Source: Geosiphon pyriformis
Taxonomy: Eukaryota; Glomeromycota; Glomeromycetes; Archaeosporales; Geosiphonaceae
Assembly (NCBI GenBank): GCA_016748015.1
Contig: JAAOMT010000595.1
Span: 190,282-254,281, forward strand
DNA length: 64,000 nt
Reading direction: 5' to 3'
In this document: positions 45,760-55,973 of the stretch, piece after piece
Position numbering within the stretch: the stretch's first letter is position 1
How the letters are laid out: the number at the start of each line of letters is the position of its first letter
Notes under the pieces: generated by a model
The model's database searches: none
Seen by the model: only the letters and a program-made list of their open reading frames with translations
Told to the model about the DNA's origin: nothing
Position numbers and translations under genes: made by a program

Positions 45760-47864
45760 GTGATCCTGATTATTGGGTAGATGTACTGAGGATTGGTTAA
45801 TAAACTACTATCACCAATCTCCAGCTTTGTTGTGTTATTTTCAGCCTTTGGATTCCATTTGGAGGTAAGTTTGTGGTGGTGTTTGGTTTTGTTGAGGCTG
45901 ATATATTACTTGGGCTTGCAGTTGATAAATAGGTTGTGGCTGTGGCTGATAAATTATGGGTGTTAAAGGTTGATAGATTGGTAATGAGTATATTGGCTGC
46001 ATTACTGGTGGGTAATGAGGTTGATAATAGTCCTGATTTGAATGATAATTCAGAGTTTGGAATTGGTAATTAGAGTTTTGATATTGATTTCCCAATCATT
46101 AATTATTAGCTCTAGCATGGTAGTTAATTCTGATGTGTTCTTGTTTACCACGATTGTGGCAAATACACATTTTGTGCTATCACAATAATTGTGTTGTCAC
46201 AGAATGTAACTGATATTGTTGCTAATCAATAGTTCTGAGATTGTCATAACATTGTGGCAGTTGATATATGGTCTGATTATTATTAGTTAAGTACTCCTCT
46301 AGTTTCTGATTAATTGAATCACTAAATTGTTTCAATTTAGAATCCAATTTAGATGATCCATTCATTACTAGGTTGACAGCTTGGGCATGATTTGCTTCAA
46401 GTTTGATGGATTCAAAATCTTTTATATTAATAACTGTGTCTTGGAAATTTTGTGGGTACATTTAGTGTATATACTGGAAAATGCTATTGCATAATCCACA
46501 GATAAACTGGTTCAGAATCTGTGGTGCTGTAAAGTAATTCACATTAATTACTTGTATTTAATACAAGTTTCTATGGAAGCATCTTAGGTAAGTAGTGACT
46601 GCTTCAGTTTCTCCTTGTTTTATGGTGGTGAATGTATTTGCCAAGTGGTTAATGCTATTATTGTTACTGAAATATCTCACAAATTCCAGTTTGAATTCTT
46701 GGAAAGTTTGGGATTTGGTGGCTAAACTCTGATACCATGAATTGGTAGTATCTTGGAGAAAATAGAAAATTGCTTGAAAGACTCTGTCATTATTCTATTC
46801 ATTAGCTGTGATAACTTTTTCTATGTTATTGAGCCATACTTGGGCATTATCCTCTTCACTGATAAATTTCTCAATTTTGGTGATGGGTGCATATGCTATT
46901 GGTACTAATAGTAGTTATTATTGCAGTTGTGGTTGTTGTTGTAATTGCTGCTAAAGTGGTAGTTGTAGCTGTTGCTGTTATTGTTTGTTGATTAGTGGGA
47001 CTGGTGGTGGATTAATCATGATTGCTGGAGGTAAGTTTTTCTAAGTAATAATATTGGAGTTTGGATTGTTCTGATTTTCTGAAGTTTGATTAACTGGAGT
47101 TTCAATTTCTGTATTTTTTAGGATTAGATTTTACTTGCTAATTTCTCTATAACTACTTTTTTTTTCCTCAGAGTCAGTTATTTTTCAAAGATTAATGGCT
47201 TTGAAATCTGGTTGTGGTAATGGTAATCAAATTCCTGATAACATTGGGAATTGTGATTTAAATCTCTCAAAATAATTGCCATATGTTCTTAATAATTCTG
47301 CTTTCTTTTGTTTACTTTAAAACAGGATTCTGTTCAGTGGTGTTGTCATGCTTGTTGTTGCCATGTTTATTATATTGATAGTATTTCTGAGTGTGTGGTA
47401 ATATAATGGATTAGCAAATGAATCAAATCTTTGTTTCTTCCAAGTAGATAGTTGGATTTGTTTTGGTATTTCTGCTGATGTTTGTAGTTTTCCTTTTCTC
47501 TTGTCAGCAAAAGTAATAGAAAATCTCTACTTGGTGTATTTTTCAATTTTTCTGTTTATTTCTGTGATTAAGAGTGCAAATAAGTAGTTTTGTAGAAGGG
47601 TAGTGCTTTGGAGTAGTTCACTGAAGAAATTATTAAAGATGGATTCTGGATTTTCTTGGCCTCCCAAATGATATACTATTTTCTTGTTAACATAGCAGTT
47701 GAAAGCTGATTTTGTTGGCCAACTATTATTTGTTAATTCTAAATAGATGTGATAGTATTGGAATAAAGATTTTGTGAATCTTAAATAGTTTGTCCCTGTT
47801 TCTTTGGATTCTGCTACTGTTTTGGATGGTTGTTTGTTGGTGCCAGTTCTTTGTTAGATTATAC
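45760..47864 (-). pseudogene. Ty3/gypsy gag remnant
   Basis: The capsid-like region is recognisable in pieces, for example FESIKLEANHAQAVNLVMNG in the open piece 46,222-46,461. It is followed by a degraded nucleocapsid zinc knuckle (about 46,130-46,190) and a Pro/Gln/Tyr-rich tail with repeated IYQPQ units (45,841-46,095). The N-terminal text near 47,700-47,860 matches the gag start at 386-860. Gag would form the particle that packages the RNA. Many stops interrupt it. Confidence 0.75.
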
Positions 47865-47865
47865 C

Positions 47866-47882
47866 TCACAGAGAGCACCAAA
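47866..47882 (-). promoter_or_regulatory. Primer-binding site of the Ty3/gypsy element
   Basis: On the minus strand the 5' LTR is followed by TT and then TGGTGCTCTCTGTGAGG. The TGG start fits pairing with the CCA end of a tRNA whose acceptor arm ends AGAGAGC-A-CCA. I could not assign the tRNA. The same site is recognisable, mutated, at 369-385. Confidence 0.65.
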
Positions 47883-48775
47883 TGTTATTAGTAATTATTT
47901 GGGATCTCAAAGCAAATAACAAATCTGTAACTTGGTGCTTAATTAATAGAATAATGTTGGTTTCTGAAAGTTAACTGTATTTGAAAGTTTTGGTTGAGTT
48001 CTTTGTATAATAAACAGAGATTCTAATGTGATTTTCTTTAAGTGGTGTTTCTGGTGTCAATCCATGGGTTAAGTAGTTGTTGTCTATTGCTTTCCGGAAT
48101 CACAATTCTATTAATTTTTTTCTTGGCATGGTAGCTGGCAATCTTCTGGTAAGCTATTCTCAAATCTAAGTGTCTACTATTATTCCTGGTCTTTTACCAG
48201 TGCTATATTTTGATATTAGTAACTTAGCACTTTAATCCTTTAATCAATTAGTACACAACAAGAAATAACAAAACAAAACAAAAGAAAAGAAAATAAAAGA
48301 AAATAAAAAAATAAGCCAAGGCAATAAATATTAGTATCCTGTCAATAGTCATAATCAAGAATTATTGTTCTAATGTGATTAAGTATCAATTACTATTAAC
48401 ATGAAGTGTTGATAGTGATAAGTAAATTTAAGATATTGGATAATTATTTATTAATATTTGTAATATGGAAAGTTGCTTAGATTAAATCTAAACTGAGAAG
48501 TCTGTCTTTTCTGTTTCTAATGTCACTGCTATATATACTTAATTTATGTTCTATAAGATTGCTCATATTCTCAAGCAATGTGCTATGATTTTTTGAGCAA
48601 TGCTCATATTGCTAAGCAATGTGGCCTAATTTTCTAACATTGCTCCATATTGTTGAGCAATGTGCCATAATTTCTGACATTGCTCCATATTGCTGAGCAA
48701 TGTGCTTATGTGCTAATTATTACTTCCTTATTGGTTTATTATTTTTTATATCTGTTTTTTTTATGAGTAACAACA
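47883..48775 (-). repeat. 5' LTR of the complete Ty3/gypsy element
   Basis: An 893-bp LTR. On the plus strand it reads TGTTATTAG...GTAACAACA, so both ends fit TG...CA. A TATA box (minus strand GTATATATAG) is at about 48,530-48,540. Just upstream of it, in U3, are about three tandem dyads with TTGCTNAGCAATNTG (48,558-48,706). Confidence 0.88.
48530..48706 (-). promoter_or_regulatory. LTR promoter: TATA box with tandem dyad repeats upstream
   Basis: The TATA box GTATATATAG is followed upstream by repeated inverted motifs (CATTGCTCCATATTGCTGAG and its complement side AGCAATGTG), spaced about 45-50 bp. The same layout is in the 3' LTR. A location directly upstream of TATA suggests binding sites for an activator. 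This is inference. Confidence 0.5.
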
Positions 48776-51396
48776 GCTTCTTAGATTCTTAATTAATTTA
48801 TAAGAAAATTAAAAAATAATATTTTAGAACAAATAAAACCACAACACTCAAAAGATTTATTCTGAACTTTTATATTAATCCAAGATATTAAGTCAGTTAA
48901 AGAAAAAATTAACCACAATAAAATAGTTAATTTGAAAATAAATAGTAATAATACCAAAAAATTTGAAAACAAAATCACTCAACTTAAAGAGAAATTATTT
49001 CAGAAAATAGAAAATTATCTTATTAATACTAAACTCTAAGCACTAAACCAATATTAATTATTATAACAGCAAAACCAAACATTTTTTCAAGATTGTAGCT
49101 ATCAAAACCAAAGTAAAAATTAACAAAATATACTTATATATTATTATTGCCAAAAATGTGGACATATTAAAGCCAAATATTAATTACTATAGTTCTATTA
49201 AAACTTACAAAAAAACAATTTATGAAATCTACTTTTTAATAATCAATACATAATATTTTAGAATTAATATTTAATACCAATTCAATAGCATTCTTAGTAA
49301 TAACTATTATAACAACAAAATCTGGTTCAATCACAATATTTAGTTCTATTATAATAATCATAACAATTACCAATTTCCAGATTATATTCTTAAAACTTAA
49401 ATTGAAAATAATATTACTTATTTCCAAATTCAAATTTTTTGGATTAACCAATAATAAATATAATAATTTTACAAAATTTGAATTAAAATAAAATAATACA
49501 TCTATATATTATCAACAAACATTTTTTAACTTATTAAAACTATTGAATTTTTATAATATAATATTTTATAAAGATCAAAATATATGTACTATTAAAAGTT
49601 TTGTCATTAATATTTATAGAAGCATTAGTATAATTTTTTCTATTATTATTACTAATAATAAAATCCTAACAACCATATTTTTTTTAATTTTGAGAAAAAA
49701 AAATCTACTTTTTTCATATTCAATAGAGTTGTACTAAATAAAAATAAATCAATTATTGTTATATATATTAAGGCAAAAGTAAATAGTATATTAATTAAAC
49801 TAATTTTAGATAATAGATCAATAAAAAGCATTATTACTTTTTAATTAATAAACCAATTAAGTCAATAAATTAATAAGAATATCAATACTCTTATTATTAT
49901 TGCCAATAGAACCAAAAAAATATTGATTAAAAAAATTTTTTTTTTTTTGACATAAATAGAATAATTATTTCTATTAAAGTATTAGTTATAGATATAACTC
50001 AATATTAAACACTAGTTAAAAATGATTAATTAAAAAAAACAAATATTATTTTGAATTAGTTAATTCAAAAATTACAGCTAATATATTAAAAACAATACAC
50101 AAAAGTACTTATTATGTGTAAATATTTTAAAATTTTCAACACAAATAATTCATTCCAGTTTAAATTTAAAGAAACATTAAAGATAATATTATCAAAACAT
50201 ATTAAATTATATAAAACAAGAATGATTATAAAAAACTACTATCTGTTTTTATGTAGAATAACAAAATTTTTAATACTATATTATTTTACTTTTCTTATTT
50301 TTAATATTACTAAAATCACTAACCAAGACTATAATATTTAATTTGTTAAAAAAAACTATCTTTTATAATTGTTTATATCATTTTACATAAAGATAATTAA
50401 TAGACTACTTACTATTATTATAACTAATATTATAAAAAAATGCACAAATATCCAAAATAATCAGGAAAATAAGATAAAACTTTTTGTATTACTTGTGTAA
50501 AATTTTATTCAATAAATACAATTGGATTAATATATAATTTAGAAAAGCTATATGTGATCTTATTTATTAATATACTGTTTTTATAACTAATTAGATAAGA
50601 AAAAAATTTTTTTTTGATGCTATTTATAATAAAGTTTTCAATTACATATATTATTATCTAAATAATACTAAACAACTATATAATATAGTTAAAACAAATA
50701 TACAAAATAGAACAGCTAAAGAAATTTAAAATTCAAAAACATTTTAAAAAAATTGCCAAGTACAATTTTTTAAACTTTTTACAAAAATTTCAAGATTATT
50801 ATCAAAAACTTTATTTAACATAAAAAAAACAAAAACAATATCTTGTACAGATTAATACTTATCTGTATAAAAATTGCTTAATCTTTTATTAATTACAATA
50901 GTGTTTTAATTATTAATTCTAGTTTAAACTATTAGAGAAAACAATTTAACTTGAAAATTATTTAGACTTTAAAACATAAAACAAAACTTTATAAACATTA
51001 AAAATATTAGCAAATAACTTATATGTTTTATTAATTTTCAACAAGAACTAAATATTAAATATTTTTTTAATAATAACCAAAAAATTCTATCATAACAAGG
51101 ATATTTAAATAATATTAAATTTAATTTTTAATATCTTAGAAATTAAACACTAATATTAGAATCTTTTGTTATTATTACAATTAATCTAAAAATAGTATTT
51201 AAAATACCAACTGAAACTATAGTACAAATAATTCCTTAATTTAGCTTAACCAGAAAAAAAATCTATATTAAAAAAATTATAGATTTTAAACACATAGAAA
51301 ATTTTATAGTTCTATTACACAATAAATTAAACTGATCATATATAATTAAATCAAAAAAAATTACATAAGGAATTTTTTTATCTTTATTTTGAATTA
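48776..51396 (+). mobile_element. Truncated Ty3/gypsy element on plus strand, gag-protease part
   Basis: Strongly decayed coding remnant in plus orientation. The clearest signature is a CCHC zinc knuckle near 49,140-49,180, reading YYYCQKCGHIKAKY. The spacing is correct, but its first and last Cys have become Tyr. The element lacks its own 5' LTR and begins abruptly at the LTR of the minus-strand element. The rest, to 51,396, has short open stretches only. It is nearly CpG-free. Confidence 0.65.
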
Positions 51397-52315
51397 ACAA
51401 TATTACAAATGATTATTTGGGATGTGAATACAAATAAAAAACTTATAACTTAGTGCTTAATAGCTTATTAATAATAGTAATATCTGAAGATTTTTTGTAA
51501 TTTGAAGATTTTGGTTGAATCCTTTGTATAATAAACAGAGATTTAATAGTAGTTTTAATACCTTCTTGAAAGTGTATTCTGTGAATTTTTTTCTTAGCTT
51601 GATGGCTGGTTTTTCTTAATAAGCTATTCTCAAATTCTAAGTTTCTACCCTTATTTTTGGGTCTTTTACCAGTTTTTTTTGATGTCAATAACTTCATACA
51701 TTAATTCTTTAATCAGTTAGTTAACAACAAAAAAATAAAAAAAAATAAAAAAATAAGAAATTAGTATTCCATTAATAGCCATAATTAAGAGCTATTAATT
51801 CAGTATAGTTAAGTATTAAGTTTTATCAACATGAAGTGTTGATAGAATGGAAGTGATTAATATTTTTTAATTAAATAACAATAATATAGATTTAGGTAAT
51901 AATTGATATTTTTATTAATATGTAACTTGATTTTACTTTAAGTTTTAGAAAACTATTTTTTGAAGAAAGAAGTATTAAATAATTAATTTATTGTGAATAT
52001 TGATTCTAAACTGAATTCTGTTTTTTTTGCTTTTAATACTTTTACTATATATACATACTTAATATTATATAAGATTTCTTAGATTCCTTTAATTTTTTTA
52101 GTCAAGAATCTTGAAATTTCTGAAATTTTGTAATTCTTTAAAAGAAATCCTGAAATTTTTAAAATTCTGTAATTCTTTAAAAAGAATTCTAAAATTTCTG
52201 GAATCTTGTGATTTCTTAAGAAAAATCCTGAAATTTTTTTTTTTTACTATGTCTAATTCTAATTGGCTACCTTATTTTTTTATTAAGAATTCCTAAATTT
52301 TTATGAGTAACAACA
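51397..52315 (-). repeat. Solo LTR (family A, variant with different U3 repeats)
   Basis: Homologous to the LTRs at 37,816 and 47,883 (ATTATTTGGGAT start, GAGTAACAACA end, TATA box at about 52,043-52,051). No primer-binding site or polypurine tract flanks it. It splits the plus-strand Ty3/gypsy element. The flanks AATTA and GATTA could be a mutated 5-bp target duplication. Its U3 carries ~42-bp tandem repeats around AAGAATTCT/AAATTTCTGGAAT (52,100-52,240), instead of the TTGCT dyads. Confidence 0.8.
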
Positions 52316-55143
52316 GATTAATTATTACCAAGATTTAAAAAAAACTAAAAAAGACCAAATATAAAATCCAAAGTTTTGGTTCTATGAAAACAGTCACTCT
52401 ACTTATTAATTATGTAAAAATAATACAGAAAAACTTGGAAATAATTTGAAATGATAGAATAATTACAATTTCATTCTTTAAAACATATTTATTTAATATA
52501 TATAAAAAAGCAATAGAAAAAAATTTTATTTAAATCTTATGCTTTTTTTTGTAAACAATTTCTAATTGGTCTTACTAATCTGTATATATTATATTATAGC
52601 TACTTATAAATAAAAATACCTATTTACAATCTATCTAAGAAAACTATATACTTATTTAAAAATACAATCTTAAAATATTTGAGTACAGATATTACTAATT
52701 AACATAAATTCTAAGAAATTTTTGACTTTTTCCAATTGATATTATATTGTAAAACTGAATTAATTCTATTAAAGCCAAATACTAAAAACTATCAAATAAC
52801 TAGTAAAGAATTAATTTAATTTAATCTTGAATTATTAAACTCTGTTTAACAAAAACAATTAAAAGCACTTATTTTAAAATATTCAGATATTTTTGCCAAA
52901 AAAAATGAGTTTGATTAAATCAACTTGGTTTATTATTAGATTTATACAAATAATAAATTACTCATTAAATAATATACTTATTGAATACCACTGTTTAAAT
53001 ATAATTTTATAAAAAAAAAAATTAATTAAATATTAAAAAATAAATTTATATAATTTTTTATGAATCTATAATCTTTATTTGTCATATTAGTTCAAAAAAA
53101 ATCAGATTTTGTATTAACTATAAGAAACTTAATAATATTACAAAAAAAAATGTTTATTTTTTATTATAAATTAATAAAATTTTAAATATTTTAGATAAAT
53201 TCAAATGGTTTTTAATCTTGAATCTTGCTAATAAATATTGACAAGTAGTTATGAATTTTAATAACTAAAAAAAAACTATCTTTACAATTTAAAATAGCAA
53301 TTACAAATTTAATATAATGTTATCCAAATTAACTAATGCTTTCATAATATTTTAAAGACTAATTAATATTGTCTATTTCAAAATCTTGTAAAAATCAATT
53401 ATGATTTATTTAGATAACACAAACATATTTTTTTTAATATTTAAAAACCATCTCAAACATTTGCAACAAGTCTTTAAAAAACTTTGAACTGTTAGATTAA
53501 AACTTAATCTTAAAAAATACTTTTTTAAAAAATCACAACTCACTTTTTTAGAACACATAATTAGAAAAAATAAAATAAAATTTAATTCTGCAAAAATTGA
53601 AAAAGTTAAAAATTTTTTTTGTTTTTAAAATTTGATTGAACTTCAAAATTTTTAAAACTTGTCTTATATTATTAAAAATTTATAAAAAATTTTTCAATAA
53701 TGGCCTAATTTTTAAATCAATTATTAGCTAAAAATACAAAATGAAAATAAAGTAAAAGCAAAAACAAGTATTTAATTATCTGAAGCAAAGACTTATTAAA
53801 GTCTCAATTTTGGTATACTCTGACTTTACTAAGAAATTTATACTTATAACTAATGTCTTTAAAACAAATTTGAGTGTTATTCTATTATAATAGAATAAAA
53901 AAAAAACACATAATTATATATATTAATAAAAGCTTAAACATAGTTGAAAAAAATTATGCTGTCTATAAAATTAAATATCTTATAATTATATAAGCTGTAA
54001 AATATTTTTGACAATATTTATTATATAATCTCTTTAATATTATTACAGATCACAAAAGTTTTATCTGACTAATAAACAAAAACTCATTGAAAAGATGTTA
54101 TATTAGATAGATTACTTTATTACAACTTTATATATACAATATTATTTATAAAAAGAGAACCAAAAACACCAATACAGACTGCTTATTTCAAATAAAACAT
54201 ACATGATTACCAAAAATTATCAATAATTCAATCAAAATAAATACTAAAACATATCAATATCTAATATATTATCTTATAATTTTCTAATTATTAATGAAAT
54301 TATTACTGAAAAAACAAACAAAAATCCAGAAACAAGCTAAATACTATTTGATTGAAAATAATATACTATATTAATATTATCAATATAATTTACTCAAAAT
54401 AATTATTGAAAATAAAAAAAAATTATTTTTTATAATATGTACTTGAATTTGAACACAAAATATTTTGCAAAAGAAGTTATAATTTAATAGACAACTAGTT
54501 TATACAACTGGTTAAAGATACAAACTGATATTATTTAATACATTTATAATTGCAATATATGTTAAAAAAAAAAGAATTAAAAATAACTAAATTACTAAAA
54601 TCTATTAAATAAGAAAACTATTTAATAAATTAGGAATTGATCTAGTAAAATCATTAACTATTATTATTAGAAAAAATTAAAATATTATAGTTATTATGAA
54701 TTATTTAACAAAATAACTAGAAAAAAAAGTTATTAAAACTGCAGATACTAAATTAATTGTTGATTTTATATAAAAAATTAATTTGTAAATATAACTACTC
54801 AAAAAAGCTATTTTCAGATCAAAAAACCCACTTTGTAAATAATTTGTCTACTAAAATCAACTAATATTTTAAGATAAAACAATCTTTTTTGTTATCTTAT
54901 TATTTACAGATAAATGAATTAATAAAATATTTTAATAGAACACTATGCAAATCACTTGTAAAAATAAGTAATAAAATAGAACAAAAATAGGACTTAATTA
55001 TTTTTTTAGTTTTATTGGCTTATTGAATACTAAAATAAGATACTGTAAAATTTACACTATTTAAATTAGCGTATAAAAAAAATGCTATATTACTAATAAA
55101 ATTAATAATAAATAAAAGCAACTTATAAAAAATTATTAAAAAA
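52316..55143 (+). mobile_element. Truncated Ty3/gypsy element on plus strand, RT-RNase H-integrase part
   Basis: Continues the element interrupted by the solo LTR. The RT is recognisable from FAKKNEFD (about 52,890), SLFVILVQKKSDFVLTIR (about 53,080) and the catalytic box IYLDN (about 53,404-53,418), where the second Asp is Asn. RNase H: LVYSDFTKKFILITN (about 53,811). Integrase: FSDQKTHFVNN (about 54,815), then INELIKYFNRTLCKSL (about 54,910). It ends inside the integrase C-terminus at the next LTR. No intact frame remains. Confidence 0.75.
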
Positions 55144-55973
55144 CAGTATTACAAATAATTATTTAAGATGTTAGAACAAATAACAAATCTGTAACTTGAT
55201 GCTTAATAGTTGTTAAGAATAGTAATTTCTAAAAGTCTTTGTAATCTAAAAGTTTTAAAGTCTAAAAGTTTTGGTTAAGTTTTTTGTATAATAGACAGAA
55301 ATTTAATTAATGGTTTTTTTCTGTGAATTTTTTTTTAACATAATAACTGGTTTATTTTAATAGTTATTTTTTTCTAGTAAGCTATCTTTAAATTTTTTTA
55401 CTTTTGTTTTACAGATTTTTTATTAGACTATTCTTAATATTAATTACTTAGTACTTAATTTTTTAATTAATTAGTAATAACAAAAAAAATAAAACAAAAA
55501 AAAATAAAAAAAATAAAAAAAAATAAAAAAATTAATATTCTATTAATAGCCATAATCAAGAGCTATTAGTTCTGTATAATTAAGTATTAAATTCTATCAA
55601 CATGGATTGTTAATAATATAGAATAAATTAATATTTTTTAATTAAATAATAATAATATGAATTGAATAATAATAAGTATTTTTATTAATATGAATATAAT
55701 TTTACTTCAAATTATAAAAAACTATCTTTTGAAAAAAAAGGTATTATATAATTATTTATCTTTAGCTATTATTTTTTCTAACTGTTCTGTCTATTTTGAA
55801 TGCTTTTTTTTGCTTTTAATACTTTTATTATATATATAATTCATCTTATATAAGATTTCTTAAAAATTTTTAATTTTTTTAAAAAGAAATCTTAGAATTT
55901 TTTTTTTACTATGTTTCTTTCTTATTGGCTATTTTTCTATTTATTATGATTCTTATTTCTATAAGTAATATTA
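55144..55973 (-). repeat. 3' LTR of second minus-strand Ty3/gypsy element
   Basis: Aligns with the other family A LTRs (AACAAATAACAAATCTGTAAC near its start, TATA-like run at about 55,827). It is bordered at its high-coordinate end by the family's polypurine tract (minus strand AAAAGAAGAGAA, 55,974-55,985). It is shorter (about 830 bp), with about one and a half U3 repeat units (55,850-55,900). Confidence 0.75.

Larger units (their letters stand above)
37816..48775 (-). mobile_element. Complete but inactive Ty3/gypsy retrotransposon with dUTPase domain (family A)
   Basis: About 10.96 kb including a 971-bp insertion. On the minus strand it reads LTR (48,775-47,883), primer-binding site, gag, protease, dUTPase, RT, RNase H, integrase, polypurine tract, LTR (38,708-37,816). 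The domain order with integrase last places it in Ty3/gypsy. By eye the two LTRs differ at roughly 10-15% of positions over their first 80 bp, so it is an old insertion. The frame is broken by many stops, and the RT active site reads YLNN. It keeps more CpG than the older copies around it. I found no clear target-site duplication, because the flanks are a LINE tail on one side and another Ty3/gypsy element on the other. Confidence 0.88.

Noticed and set aside
52111-52296. Plus-strand frame with a repeated 14-residue KFLKFCNSLK unit
   Set aside because: It coincides with the ~42-bp tandem repeat in the solo LTR U3; the periodicity is DNA-level and not a protein.
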